Assembly (NCBI GenBank): GCA_003255025.1
Contig: QANY01002785.1
Coordinates: 70,043-134,042, forward strand
Reading direction: 5' to 3'
Origin: Datisca glomerata
Lineage: Eukaryota; Streptophyta; Magnoliopsida; Cucurbitales; Datiscaceae
Length of the DNA: 64,000 nt
Shown here: in pieces, positions 11,673-24,945 of the stretch
How positions within the stretch are numbered: the first letter of the stretch is position 1
Layout of the letters: every line of letters starts with the position of its first letter
The notes under the pieces: model-generated
Seen by the model: only the letters and a program-made list of their open reading frames with translations
What the model was told of the DNA's origin: nothing
The model's database searches: none
Made by a program: the position numbers and the translations under genes

Positions 11673-14308
11673 GTAACAACATGAAAATTTACCCAAAATT
11701 TCCTTTAATAATTAATGCAAATAAAACTCACGAAAGCTTAGTCAAATTTTGTTTTTTAAAAACTAATCACGTTGGAAATTATCTTAAACAAAGTCTGATT
11801 TATTATGAAAAATTATAAACGTCGTATAATGGCATATTACTACATCATAATTGTCTAACGAAAGAAAATAAATAAAAGTAAGTAAACTTTAACGAACAAA
11901 TAAAACGTTCAATGTTTTCCAAAAAGATGACTTTGACTTAGTCCATGCCAGAGACTCTAGACTTCATTCGAAACGAAAGCATCTTCCTCATCTATAATTT
12001 TTTAAAATAAAACGGAGTGAGCATAAAATATACTCATTAAGTAAAACTATACATACATAACTTCATACAAGCAATCACATACAACGCATATAATTTTTTC
12101 TTACAGAGTTTTGCGACATCTTATCATTCCTTGAGATCATTCGTAACTTTCCTTACAAAGATGCTGTCCAAATCCCGTAGAGTTCGCCACCACACCCATA
12201 TCTAAAAATAATTTACCATCAGTAAGATTTGTTAGTTTGTAAGCTACGTACAAGTGACCTTTCTCACAAATACCATTCCGCACCTTCGAATGGGTGGAAC
12301 TAGTTGCATATTTGCCTTCCCATAAAACTAACAAGAACACATTCATAGATCCTCTCCTGAAGGATGAGGTAACACTTAAACCTTTCCTGAAGGACGAGGC
12401 AACCAAATCAGAGTTGGTGGGTACGTGACCTAATGGCATATAGTATTTTACGTTACGTGATCATACAATAGTCTTTCATATCTTATATGACATTTCTTTA
12501 CCAAGTTTCAGAGTAATATAACATATTATCATTTATAATAAAGTATAACAGCATAATGAATACATCACAAAATAATAACCAAACAAGAATAAGATATCAG
12601 AATTTATTTTACGATTTCTAGACACAGCAAAGCAAATAAGCAGTTACATATGCAATATTTCACTTACCTGATCTCCCACTAAATAAATTACGAAAGTGAA
12701 ACTCCTGAAACAATAGCACTATTCTATTCAATACAATACAATATACAAAACCCGAAACTAACACTACGCGCTGACTCGGTAAAAAAAACATGTGCAACTT
12801 AAACTAGGATTTCTTAAAGATTATAAATTTCTTACTATCTGACCTCAAATATACTAGGGCTTCACAAACTAAATTTCATAATATTCTAAGGTGGATTGTT
12901 TTTTCAAAACGTGAAGACTAGTTTGACACTTAAAACTGTTCTTTTTCAAGTACGGTATTACTGTTCAAAACTATGTTTTAGTAAGCAAATCTTGTCACAA
13001 ACTTCCGAAAATTTACAGAGCTACTAAAGATACATAAAAATAATATTGTCAAATGTTTAGTTCAAACCGAGTTGATCACAGTACAGAAACAACCCTAAAT
13101 TTGGATATCAAAAATCTGTTTTCCCCTATACGAAACAGAAACTTTCAAAAATTATATAAATTCCCAGAGATTAAATTTTGACCTAATTTTTCTATAGTAC
13201 CTGATTCAATATGTTAGGAGTCTACCCTAAAAATATCAGATTAAAAATCCTTCTTTTGTTTTCCAAACTATTAAATCATTTTTTTATGAAAAGTCAGATT
13301 TTTATCGACAAAGTTTCTTTCTTATTTGAAAACGATTTCATGGAACACATATGAACATAATATGGTTGCTAAAACTCAGTATTATTCAGAACTATAAAAG
13401 AAAACGTGTGGAAAGCTATATTATTTATGTTGAAAGAAAATAAGGATAACAAGGGTTTACTCAAAGTGCGATCCGAAACCATGTCTATGCCTTGAGCCTC
13501 GACCGTCGCTGCCTAGAGCTTAAACCTTCTTAGAAAAATAAGGCTCTAGATGGGGGCAAGAGACGCTTTTCGTGCAAGGAGATGTTGCATGAGAGTGAGG
13601 GAGAGAGAGAGAGACTGAAAACACAAAGGGGAAAATGAGGGTGGTTTGTTGCTCACAAGGGAGGGGGAAAGGGTTGCCGCACAAACACAAGGGAGTGGGG
13701 GAGAGAGTTTCCACACAACACAAGGGAGAGGGGGAGTGAAATGAGAAACAAGAGTTTAGGAAGCTTATATATTAGGTTAGCACTTAGGAAACTTTCTAAA
13801 ACTCTCACCCTAAGTGTTTAGGAAAATTACTAAAACGCTTCCCGAAGAGTTTAGGAAAGGAAAACTCATTTCCTAAAGGGGGAGGGAGGGGTTTGGCCAA
13901 TGCTAAGGAGAAGGGGAAAAAATCCGAATTTAATAGTCTCCAAAGCTTAAACAACAAGCCCTAAAAAATCAAAACCCTAAAAAATTCAGAATCGAAAATA
14001 TATCCCGAAAAATTACTATAACCCTAATAACCTAAAATCACATTTAGTAACATGCACGTGTCATAAAAATTTGTATATGCATCATATATAATGAAATTAG
14101 GCATGGGAGGGAAAAATGATCAAAATACACTAATGTCTCGAGAGCATATCTATTTATAAAATCACAAAGGAAACTTTCAAATATCAAAATATGTTACATA
14201 GTTAAAATATCTTGTCACATCAATAAAAATATTGGGGCTAAAGTCATAACCCAAGACTCGAAAAAATATTACTCTCATCCCGATCAACCATACAGAAGGG
14301 GTGTTACA
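11673..14308 (-). repeat. LTR-like sequence of another family (TGTAACACCCC type)
   Basis: On the minus strand it starts TGTAACACCCCTTC at 14,308, a very common 5' start of plant gypsy-type or large non-autonomous LTRs. A TATA-like ATATATAA (minus strand, 13,772-13,765) is followed downstream by a long pyrimidine-rich leader (13,735-13,520). No coding region: the longest frames (12,137-12,439; 13,520-13,723) carry no recognisable domain and the second is simple pyrimidine sequence. The left end meets the copia-1 target duplication, so its 3' terminus is uncertain. It could be a solo LTR or the 5' LTR of the gypsy relic left of copia-1. Confidence 0.5.
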
Positions 14309-15720
14309 CCCTCTCTATTAATGACTTGGAGAACTCTCAGCCTCATGGTCTCATCACATCCGTGTGGCCCCAAATCATCAATGAAGCACACCATGTGCTC
14401 TCATGGTCTCATTACATGTGCAAGAGACATGTCGTTGATAGAGAGGACATAAATTTGGTACTTTGAGATGAAAAATCGGTTAACGCTATGAGTAAAAACC
14501 ATTATTTAAATATATTGTTTTGTTTAAATATAAATTATTTAATTAAAGAGATATTAGGAAATTAAAGATAAAAATTTGAGATGCTATTAACTAACTGACT
14601 TTGAAAAGATTTTTAAAAACAAGGTGAAATCTTGAAAAACACCAAAAAATAACTCAATGATTGACAAATATTCGAATTTTTTAAAAGCAATTAATGGAAT
14701 AACTTTAATTCTAAAGGAAAAAATTTGTGCATTTGATATATAATCTAGAATTTTTTTAATAATTTTGCTAAAAACTAACACTTTTTTATTATTTATTTAA
14801 AATCTGAAATTTTGTTTATTTGTGGGATATACTAGTTGAAAACAAAAATGGTATTATGGATATAAAAGAAATGTTTAACTCTAAATGACTATTGCCTTAA
14901 ATACGTTTAAAAATGGCTAAAAACAATAGCACACATCAAAATGCTACTAATTCTATTAATAGAAATGAAAATAGTTAGACATCTTTCCAATTTTAAATTC
15001 AATTTTGTCCACAACTTTTAAAAAAACATCAAATATAAAAATTTTCAATAAATTGTAATTAATATAGCAAATTTCATTAAATTTAATTATTTTCCTATTT
15101 AGTTAGTTACTAGTTTACCCTTTTTGTTATTTTATTTAAATGTAAGATCCTCCTTTTTTTTGTCTCTCTATACTTATGTTCATTGAAACTCTCTCTATAC
15201 ATATCTCTATCTCTCTCTATCTATTTAACCGAATTTTGTTCTCTCTTTCTCTCTATTATTCTATTTCTCTCTCTCACTCTCCAAATTCAGTAATAACCAA
15301 ATATATTCAAGAGAATATTTTTTCTCTTTCTCTCCCTCCAAATTAGTAGTATTTGAATATATTAAAGAGATACTATATGTCTCTCTTTATCTCTCTCCAA
15401 ATTTATACATACATTCACACATATACCAATATTTACATATGTGCGTATACATATATGAGCATTAGATATGAGTATATACAACTTTACACCCGCACACGTT
15501 AATAGATTAAGTGCAAATACTGCTCACTTAATATCAAATAACCTAGACAGATAGCCTCACCCTAAGAAAGCAAATAAAGTAGGGAAAATACTAAATAAAG
15601 CTAAAAACTAGCAAAGCACCCTCAAATTCCTAATGAATTACACATGAAAGTTGGTAGATAACTATAAGTTTTTGGAGTTATCACACCCCCAAAATTAAAC
15701 CCTAAAACCATAGGGTTTCT
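14309..15720. other. Non-coding repeat DNA
   Basis: No gene. 14,480-14,960 is one copy of a dispersed repeat whose other copy lies inverted at about 40,880-41,275. 15,160-15,350 is a CT-rich low-complexity tract. 15,420-15,720 has no recognisable feature. Confidence 0.6.
14480..14960 (+). repeat. Dispersed repeat, copy A
   Basis: Shares long blocks with the reverse complement of 40,880-41,275: AACTCAATGATTGACAAATA, then a block around AAAGCAATTA, and further on TTTAACTCTAAATG and TTGCCTTAA. Copy A has an extra stretch of roughly 85 bp near 14,750-14,835. No coding potential; class unknown. Confidence 0.6.
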
Positions 15721-15759
15721 TACTGAATTAGCGCACGTGAAAAAGTCGGTCGCTTATGC

Positions 15760-18260
15760 ATGTTCCAGATTGTGGCTTCAACTTTCTTTCATGGCACTTC
15801 AACCGCTAATGCAAGCATCCATCTAGTTCCATTCTATACCCTGCCCTCCTCTTCGTATGTATTGATCACTATCCATTTTCCTTGTATCCATCCCGGGAGT
15901 GGAGCTATACCAAAAAAGATTGAAAATGGATATCAGTCTTCTATGTTCTCACCCTCTCTGTTCCCCAGCAACTTCAAGGCAACCAAAGGGTGGGGGAGAT
16001 GGAAAAATGTCCAAGCTGTGACAACTCCCAAACCTACCAGCAATTTCAAGTTCAGATGCTCCACTCCAATTATTAGGAAACAAAATCTATCTCCTTCATC
16101 CCAACAACATCAAAATCAGCCAGCCATACCAGGTGCTCATGTTCAAAATTCAAATTGGAAAGGTCAAAGTAATGGCTAGCGTAGACATCGACAATTGACT
16201 TTTTTTTCTGATTGGGTTATGGTTATCTTTGACAAGTAGCGTTTATTAAACATGAATAGGGTAACAACCAAAGTAATGGAAAGGTCAGAGTAATGGCTTG
16301 CCCACCTATCGACCGCCTCCAGAACCTAAGCTTCTAGGCTATGACCCCAACAAATCTCGCTAATTCCATCCTAGGTATAGCACTAACATGTGCATAGCTA
16401 TTAGGAATTTTTTTTCAATACCTCGTTAAGGAGGGTAAGATCAAACTTTATGGGAATTCTATCCAACCCCTAACATCCACAGCTACTCCATCGAACCTTT
16501 CTTTTCACATTGTCAGGAAGTGGGTTCGTGAACCATGTGAAGAGAGAGGGAAAGGCTCCCATGGAGAGCCAAACGTCTTCAAGCATGCCAAAACAACAAC
16601 AAGCTAGCCTTAATCAGACTTCTCATCCTTATGGTGCAGTGCCACCCTATTATGGAAACTTTGACAAGTAGTCTACGGCACCTAAACAACCGCTAGTGAC
16701 GATTCCTTTTCCTATGTTTATGCCATTTTTAGCACAAAATCCTCAACCATATTATACTACTCCAAACATTCTAGGCCTCAAGGTGGCAGATCCTCGAGAA
16801 CCGCTCACCCCTTCACTGGAAACGACTTATGCTACCACACCTCAAGCAGCAGTCTGGGCACCCATCAACAAGGCGAGGAAGCCTAGTAGAACTGCTATCC
16901 CATACTTGGCTAGCCCATTCCATTTAGGCTTGATGATTTTTGCAATAATACCCTGGTCTTATGCTATAGACAGCATCAGTCAATACCACAAAGTCAGGAA
17001 AGAATTCTCATTCGCAGCTACAGTCTCAACCATGGCCTACTTTTTCGAATCCATCCTTTTTTATCTAAAAAATACCCATCAAGCAAATCTTCCTGCCGAT
17101 TATGGAACTTCTGCCCACTTCAGGTCCATTGGGCTTCCAAAAGTTAGCATCAGCGAGCACTCCTACTTCCATTTGGTTTGCAAGCGGTAATCTCTTTTCT
17201 CCCCAAGAAATTACCTTCACTCAGAAGGATTTGGACTTTACATTCACTATCTCCATACTCGACCCTTATATGTAAATGCCTTTGTAGACCACTACCAAAG
17301 AAAGAGGGTCTTGATCAAGACTGGCGCGGGATTTTATATTTGCACAGTCAATACAACCAGGTAGTTTTGCACCCTTCCTGGTTTGCTCCTCACTACAGCT
17401 ACTTGTGCATATGATGTGACCACTCAAAACGCGCAAGGTATAGTAGTTTGACTTAATCTCTAAGTGGGATCTCGGTCAAATCTATTCCATGTAGAGAGAG
17501 ATCCCATTTTTCCCTTGGATCCACGCCAACTTGGTTATGGCATATCCTCATCCCATATCAGTCTCAAGTTTCCCATGAACGGATGATGTCTCTACCTTGA
17601 TAGTGACCCGTCAACCCAAGCTTCATTCAAGTTCAGTCCCTTTCCCTCGATCATGTATTGATCCACAACAATCCTTGGTATCCTTTGTGGATATCCTGTA
17701 TGAAATTCGCGATGAGGGTTCCAAACCTCTTCTATCCCACGTTGAGATTTTAGAAAAGGTAGGCTTGGGCACAAGCTCAACTTCTTCGATTAGGCTACCA
17801 CCTGGTTTAGTTGAGGATGGGATTTGCTACCTAATTAGGCACCTTTAGTCTAGGCTTTGACCCCAAAGTCAATTTTGGATTCATAGACTAAACATGACAG
17901 GTTCCATTGTGGAAAACCTCTCGCTACACAAGTCGCGTCACCATGTTTGTTCAGTAGGGTCGCCAAAGCAGTGGTGGTAAAGGCTGACAGAACAATTTAA
18001 CAAAACTGGAGTCTCACGAGGGATTTAGCAGTTCCATGGGTGCATATTTAGTTCAGCACATGTGACAGAGTCACCCGTATCTGAGCTCGAGAAAGATTCC
18101 TTATACTGACAGTGTCTGCTTCAAACCCTAGACTCGTCTCGTGTAGTGTAGCAAGACTACAAGTCCAGTCTCAGCAAGGAAGATTTTGGCCGAACGACAA
18201 AGGAGGAGCCATTTTCGGGGACTAGCCTCATTCTGACTCATACTCAAGAGGTCAAATCCT
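15760..18260 (+). pseudogene. Ty3/gypsy gag-protease remnant
   Basis: Heavily broken plus-strand coding DNA. Around 16,060-16,170 it is rich in Gln/Pro/Asn (QNLSPSSQQHQNQPAI). 16,300-16,900 is a proline-rich Gag-like linker (PPPEPKLLGYDP, VPPYYGNFDK). 17,270-17,440 matches the order of a retroviral-type aspartic protease: VLIKTGAGFYICTVNTT then CAYDVTTQN, with the downstream HVERDPIF segment. The active-site Asp of the D-T/S-G-A motif is Lys here, so the protease would be inactive even without the stops. The tail (17,640-17,850, LPPGLVEDGICYLI) fits the protease-to-RT linker. No RT, integrase or LTR is recognisable downstream. Confidence 0.6.
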
Positions 18261-18269
18261 CTCACATAA

Positions 18270-19625
18270 TGTTATGTACTAGTTCTTGTTGTTTTTTAGT
18301 CTGCCATGAATATTTTCAGCATGTTTTCTAAATTGTATTTTCTAAAATATAATATTTTTTGTTGGGTATGTTGTTTTAAATTACAGTTTACTGTTAGACT
18401 AATTATAATGAAACAATTGGAGATCGATGGGTCTTTCATGGTATATTTTAAGAAAGAGAAAAATGTGCTAAATGAAAGACAAGGTGAAACATCATAGAGT
18501 AATTCATTTGATTTTTTTATCAGGAGGCTATAAGAATTTTCAAAGTAGAGAAGCCATAGTTGTTTTGGCAAGAAAAAAATGAGAAATTGGAAAAAAGGCA
18601 ACAAGAAATAAACATATCCATGATGAGCATGAATATAAAAATGAGTGAGACACACACGTTACTGTTAAAAATTGCAAATAAAAATGAAGCTACCAGTAAC
18701 CTATTTCAGATACTACGTAGAGTTACTTTAGGCATTTGTTTATTTAAAACATGTTTCAATTGTATAAAAGATTGTCAAAGTATTTATATGTTAACTATAC
18801 AAAATTTGTTTATAAAGGAAAAGGAGGATGACGACATGAATGATAATGGTGATAATGGTGATGGTGGTTCTCGAAACACAGAGGCTAGTTCTGAAAACAC
18901 AAAGGGTGGTTCTTGAAATACAGAGGGTGGTGCAACCAAGTAACAGATAAAGTGGATCATGATATTATGACGGATACAAATGATGATAAATTGGTTAGTT
19001 ACTGATTTGAATTTTTTTAATGTTCATGGATAAATTGATGATTATATTATGACAGATAAGTCAATTTTAAATGACTTCAACATTTCAATGTTTAATAGGT
19101 GAAAATGATGAAATACTACTTTGATATGCACTTTTTTAATAATGTTTATAAATGTGAGTCAATAATAATATTTAGTTATCTTAACCTTTTCATATCTAAA
19201 GATAATTCTTGTTAAATATAATAGTATATAAATTGTCAAAGATTGTATGTATGTATGTACTAAAAATGTGTATACATGATGTATATTGTAGTATACTATA
19301 AGTATATAAACTTATATTATCAGTATGTAAATATCCATTGTACATAAACTAAACAATTAGTGAATAGTGTGTGTATATTAAGCTTGGTTGTTACCATATT
19401 CACATTTAATTATCTGATATCTCCCCACCAAAAAATTAAGAGTAATAGTAAACTAATATGGAAATTCATTTTTTTCCTCATTTCAACACTTGAAACAGTA
19501 TATGTAAAATGAACATCCATCTAAGGGTCAAATTTATACATTAAAATCAAAATTATCCAAAACATAAAATCAAAACCATCTTAGTAAGGAAATTAGTCTA
19601 GTGAAAGACACTAAAACCAAAACCA
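18270..19625. other. AT-rich region with a possible coiled-coil exon
   Basis: The plus frame 18,560-18,916 includes EKLEKRQQEINISMMSMN, a short heptad-like segment, then an Asp/Asn/Gly-rich tail near 18,830-18,900. I do not recognise it and there is no start or splice evidence. The remainder is AT-rich with nothing visible. It lies beyond the 3' end of the minus-strand MULE transposase and might belong to that element. Confidence 0.25.
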
Positions 19626-19629
19626 TCAA

Positions 19630-20530
19630 ACACATCATGTTGAGCGTTTCGTTTTACGAGCACCTCCATCAATATCTTTAACGAGATTTTCGCAAGTCTT
19701 CTTATTATGACCCAAAACATCACAATTGTTGCATATATTTTTACTTATATTTTCCCCAAAAGACAAACCGTTTCTTCTTCAGCCTACCCGAAGAACGCCT
19801 TACACATGGAGCTAAAAACTTTGATCTTTCATATCATCAGCAACAAACTAATCATGTTAATTACCAATGAGGTTAGCAGATGCTGCATAAGTCTCTTTAA
19901 GATAACTTTTCATTTAATACTTTGAAGTATATGAATATGGTGATAAGTTACTCCTTGTATGTGCTGCACACGCATGAGAACAATGAACTTGATCTAACCA
20001 TCACATCTTGCAAGTGCAACACCTATTTGTGATGTTGACAACATATTCGATGTCACCATAAAAAACACTTATGATGCGTTAACATAAAACATGTAAACCT
20101 ACATTCAATATTTAGTTAAAAAAAACTTTATACTAAATATTTTGAGAAAATCGTCAACTATGAATGCAATAAATAAATAGAAAAACAAACATTGAGATAA
20201 AAATTATCACCTCCATAATACAGGCAAGTTTAGACTAAGCACGTAGATCTTTCTCCGCTTCCTTCATCAAACAACTAGTCATACAACTAGCAGTAGTCCA
20301 TTCATAAAACCATAACTGTAAGTTTTTGCTGAATATACTCAATAAGGCAAACAACTAATAGAGATCTAGCATCCTTTAGAATAGAATTTACCTTTTGCAT
20401 AAGATTTGAAGTCATCACATTATATTTGCATCTAACAAAGTACGCACATGCCCAATTCTCGTACCCAACATCGTTCACATAAGAGCGTACAAAAGGATGG
20501 CTTCTCAACAACATATACGCACTCAAAATC
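19630..20530 (-). pseudogene. MuDR-type MULE transposase remnant
   Basis: Three landmarks in the right order on the minus strand. First, 20,526-20,302 has VGYENWACAY then CKYNVMTSN and MQKVNSILKDAR, the end of the MULE transposase domain (usually W..A....RYNVMTSN.AES.NS.L..AR). Second, a SWIM zinc finger: CTC at 20,018-20,010 and CSH at 19,982-19,974. Third, a C-terminal zinc knuckle, C-x2-C-x4-H-x4-C, complete at 19,733-19,692. Function in the family: cut-and-paste transposition of Mutator-like elements. Defects: an in-frame TGA at 20,003-20,001 inside the SWIM finger (TGATGG where TGGTGG-like coding is expected), more stops between SWIM and knuckle, and a frame change between 20,302 and 20,041 that may be an intron. 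The N-terminal half is not recognisable. Confidence 0.75.
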
Positions 20531-21098
20531 TACAGGCGATTGGGTGATTGAAAACAAAATCTTACAAACCCAATTGGCTTATGAGTGCCAACTAAACCTC
20601 ACAAGGGTATGTATTTCAAGATTAAATGATCTCTTACACTAACTTTGTCAAAATAGTAGAATCTCCAATCTAAGCTCATGAAAAATTATTTTGCTCACTC
20701 ATTAAATTTGCAAGTATAAAGCTCAAAATATTAAGAGAAATTTAGGAGAGTATTCGAAGAGTTTTCGGAGCAAGTCTCTTGCCTATGAGTTATTTTTTGT
20801 GAAAAGAAATGGGGTGTATTTATAATGGAGGGAGTTTAGGGTTTAGGAGGGAAAATTTCAATTTTTGAATTTAGAAACAAGAAATGACACTCCATCCTTA
20901 ATAAGCAGGATAAAAAACCCTTGACCAAAAAGGCAAAGAATACTCCTGCCCAAAATAACACAATATGGCAAAAAACTATTAGGGTAAAACTTCATCTCTT
21001 TTTATCTACCTGAAAATGATACTTACTTTGTTTATGATTTGTCATTATCTCCATCTCATGTATTTTGTCTATTAAACATGAGAGGATATGATTTTTAT
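20531..21098. other. Upstream flank of the MULE transposase
   Basis: On the minus strand TATAAATA (20,826-20,819) could be a promoter TATA box for the transposase; the DNA between it and the coding remnant has no clean frame. 20,900-21,098 shows nothing up to the copia-2 LTR. No terminal inverted repeat was found for this MULE. Confidence 0.35.
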
Positions 21099-22728
21099 GT
21101 TAGAATTATGGTGCACGCGGTGGAAGCGCATGAGCTTTTTTAATTAATAAAATTTAAATTTTAATCGAAATAATTACAGCGCCAATATATTCAAAAACAC
21201 TTTTATTGAAAATAATTTTCAATCAGATCCATTATATATTTATATATTAAATCGAAGACATATATAGATATAGAATATATATCTCTTGTAGTCTAATCAA
21301 GCGTTCTCGCAAACCAAAGATCTTTTGTTCTCACGAACAATGAATTTCGAGATCCACACTAAGATCTTCCAAGTCAATCCTCAAAACACACTAGAACATG
21401 TGTGGGCACATAAATATACCAAGAACTTTTTTGTCTTTAAATGTACTAAACACATATAGAGATGAATAATTTTGTGAGACTAATCTCTAAGAGAATACAA
21501 TGATTATTCTCTTTTTGATTAACTTTTTAATCTTAGAGAGTTTCACTCTGATAGCAACTATGTTGTTAGCACACAAAAATCTAACACTGAGGCCAATAGA
21601 ATAATATCTATATATATTTTCTAGGCACCCTAGATTTTAAGGGATATCCACAAAATAATAATTAGTCAAAAAATTGCCATTGTAGTGGGACCCACTACAA
21701 CTGTGCACAACTGTAGTGCCACACGGCACTATAATTCGTGACACTACTGTATTGCATGCCTAACTGTAGTGCCATGTGACACTATAGTAGTCCATGTCAA
21801 TTTCTGATTCTCAGTTAATGATTGACATGTGGCTGTCCAACATGCAACGTGGCAATTTCTGTAAATTAATTATTTATTTTAATGGATAAATATCTAGATA
21901 TTATTTATTCAAAATTAACTTATCTGACCATCTCTATCAATCAGCTTATCTATTAGTTCACATATAACAGATTTAATTTATTCAAATTTTGAACTATTAT
22001 CTAATCATAATTTAACATTATCTAATTTCATAAATTAGATATATTATCTCACTTATCTATAATTAAAAAATTAATCGATATAATTATTTATATATAATTT
22101 CCAAAAATTAATATAAATAATTAAATTTTAATTAATTAATCACACATAATTATTTCATAACTATGTACTTGCCCTAGAAATATAATTCCTTTTGCAAGTT
22201 AGTCCTTTTCTTATGTCCTGAAATATTCACACCCTAGACTATGTAGTAGAGAGGTGACTTGTGGATCATGGACTTATAATCCTAAGCTCCAATAAACCAG
22301 ATTATTAATTAAAATTTTTAATTAAATAATCTTATTTATTAATTTCATTATTACTCCACTATAAATATGAAAATATTAATTCACATCGATCCTGTCATAA
22401 ATAATCTTATTATATAAAGTATCTTCACTAAAATGTCTATCCATATCAATTATCTGGATCTAGATCACATGCATTTATAACGCTTAGTGAACCATACTTT
22501 AAAGATTTCATACTTTAATTTGATACTGATAATTTTATTCATTAAATATAATCTTAATCCTATCGTACTAATACAATATCATAGTCTCATTTTTTAATAT
22601 GAAATTTTTAGATATTTATAGAAATTATTCAACAATAATTTAAAAGAACAATTATAAGAAAAATGTAATTCCATTCAATTTCATATTAAAATGTCAATAC
22701 ACATGTTTTGAGAGCATAACCCCCAACA
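21099..22728 (-). repeat. copia-2 3' LTR
   Basis: Starts TGTTAGAATTATGGTGC on the plus strand and ends ..CATAACCCCCAACA before the polypurine tract. At about 1.63 kb it is shorter than the 2.1-2.2 kb LTRs of copia-1 and -4, apparently by deletion in the U3 part near 22,370. The palindrome cluster lies at 21,685-21,790. Confidence 0.8.
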
Positions 22729-22742
22729 ATCTCCCACTTGCC

Positions 22743-24760
22743 CTAAAGAAAATGTGGCATCTCTCTCAACCCCACGTTATGCACATGACCATCAAATGAC
22801 TTCACAGGAAGTGTCTTGGTAAAAGGATCAGCCAGGTTCTTATCTGATGCTATCTTCATAACAGTCACATTCACTCGATGCATGATCTCTCTTAAAAGAT
22901 GATATTTCATCTCTATGTGCTTGTCCCTCTTGTGACTCCTCGGTTCTTTGGAATTAGCTACCGCCCCACTGTTGTCACAGTATAGGATCAGTAGCTTGTC
23001 CATATCTGAAACTACTTCCACATCAGTATAGAACTTTCTGAGCCATAACGCTTCTTTCGCAGTTTCACAAGCCGCTATAAATTCAGCTTCCATAATGGAA
23101 TCTGCAATGCTAGATTTTTTAATACTTCTCTAGAATTTAGCTCCTCCACCTAGGATCAATATTGATCCAAACGTCAACTTTTGACTATCTTTGACTGATT
23201 GAAAATCAGAATCAGTATATCTAGTGGGGTTCAGGTCTTCACCTGAATAAACAAGCATATAGTTTCTCATTCTCCTAAGATACTTGAGCATGTGCTTTAT
23301 TGCAATCCAATGATCTAAACTGGGATTTGATTGATAACAATTGAAAATTCCCAACTGCATAATAGATGTCAAGTCCCGTACACAACATGACATACATGAC
23401 TCTACCAACAGCTGAAGCATAAGTAACCTTTCTCATATCCTCCTAAGGTGTCTTAGTACAATTATCCTTGGAGAAGACAATTCCATGTCTGGTCGGTAGT
23501 TGACCTTTCTTGGAATTCTCCATAAAGAATCTCTCCTGCACTTTATCAATATAAGATGCCTACGAAAGTGCCAATAGTTTGTTTTTTCTCTCCTTTAGAA
23601 TTTGGATGCCTAGAGCATAGCTCGCCTCTCCTAAATCTTTCATTTGAAATTTTTCAATTAACCACTTTTTTACCTTTGACAAAGTTTCTACATCATTTAT
23701 AATGAGAAGAATATCGTCAACAAGAAGAACTAAGAAAACCAATATCTTATCTTTGATGTATTTATAAATACAAGCTTCGTCAACATTTTGCTCGAAGCCA
23801 TATGATTTAATAAGCTCATCAAAGGTAAGATCCAAGATCTAGATGCTTTCTTTAATCCATAAATAGATTTAAGTAACTTACATACTTTCTGATCTTTCCT
23901 TATTTTCACGAACTCTTCTGGTTGCATCATATAGATTCTTTCTTCAGGAATGTCATTCAGAAAAGGTGACTTGACATCCATTTGCTATATTTAATAGTCT
24001 AAACTAGAGGCTATGGATAAAATGATGCGAATGGATTTTAGTATGACTACGGGAGAGAATGTTACTTCATAATCAATTCCTTCCCTTTGTGTATAGCCTT
24101 TAGCTACCAGCTGTACCTTGAAAGACTCTTCTTTTCCATCTGCACCTCTTTCCTTCTTGAAGATTTATTTACATCCAATGGGCATGATATCTTCAGGTGG
24201 ATCTATAAGTTCTCAGACAGAATTGGAATACATCGATTTCATTTCCTGGTTCGTGGCATCTTACCATTTCTCCTTTTCAGAATCATCCATCGCCTTTTTA
24301 AAGGTTAACAGATCATCCTTATCAGTGTCAGACACTAGGACATTTTCCAGTAGTTCATAGTGAATAGGTTGTCTTACAAATTTCCCACTACGACACTGCA
24401 TCGGGGTTTCCTGAATAGGAACAGTGATTTATGTGGTTTGTTGTTTATCGGTAAATGATGAAGATGGTCTGATCTCATCAGACGCTAATTCTTCAAGAAC
24501 TACTTTGCTTCGAGGTTTGTAGTTTTCCATATAGTCGCGTTCAAGGAATGTGGAATTTGTCCATACAAACACCTTTTGATCATTGTGCTATAAAAGTACC
24601 CACCTCTAGTCTCTACAGCATAGCCAACAAATATATAGACTTCAGAACTTGAGTCTAAATTTCCAGTCCTGGGTCTAAGAACGTGCCGGACTTCCCCCAT
24701 ATACGGAAATGACATAAACTGGGTTTGGAGCCATTTCATAACTCTAAAGGTGTCTTGCTT
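22743..24760 (-). pseudogene. copia-2 pol remnant (RT-RNase H)
   Basis: 22,743-23,093 is the best-preserved RNase H of the window: MEAEFIAACETAKEALWL, intact YCDNSGAVANS and the ending LADPFTKTL. 23,130-23,981 is RT in at least three broken frames, with LVDD in place of YVDD (FLVLLVDDILLI) and the KMDLGEAS-type segment. 24,739-24,500 is the linker after integrase (RTGNLDSSSEVYIFVGY). Frameshifts separate the pieces, so no enzyme can be made. It has no insertion at the point where copia-1 carries mitochondrial DNA. Confidence 0.8.
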
Positions 24761-24945
24761 ACAGACTTAGAAGACACTACATTCAAAATGTAAGTTGTCG
24801 TTTGAAGTGCATATCCTCAAAAAGTGAGTGGTAGTGATGAGTAACTTAACATCAAGCTAACCATATCCAATAAGGTTCAATTTCTCCTTTCTAAAACACC
24901 ATTTTGTTGTGGCTTTCCAGGTGTTGTGAGTTGGGATACGATGCA

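Larger units (their letters stand above)
21099..24945 (-). mobile_element. copia-2: truncated Ty1/copia element
   Basis: Minus-strand element of the same family, holding only its 3' LTR (21,099-22,728), polypurine tract, RNase H, RT and the integrase-RT linker. Copia homology ends at about 24,945, where a plus-strand LTR fragment begins. Integrase, protease, gag, leader and 5' LTR are absent. No target duplication can be assigned. Confidence 0.8.

Noticed and set aside
13520..13723. 67-codon minus-strand frame rich in Pro/Ser/Cys
   Set aside because: Low-complexity pyrimidine tract of an LTR-like leader.
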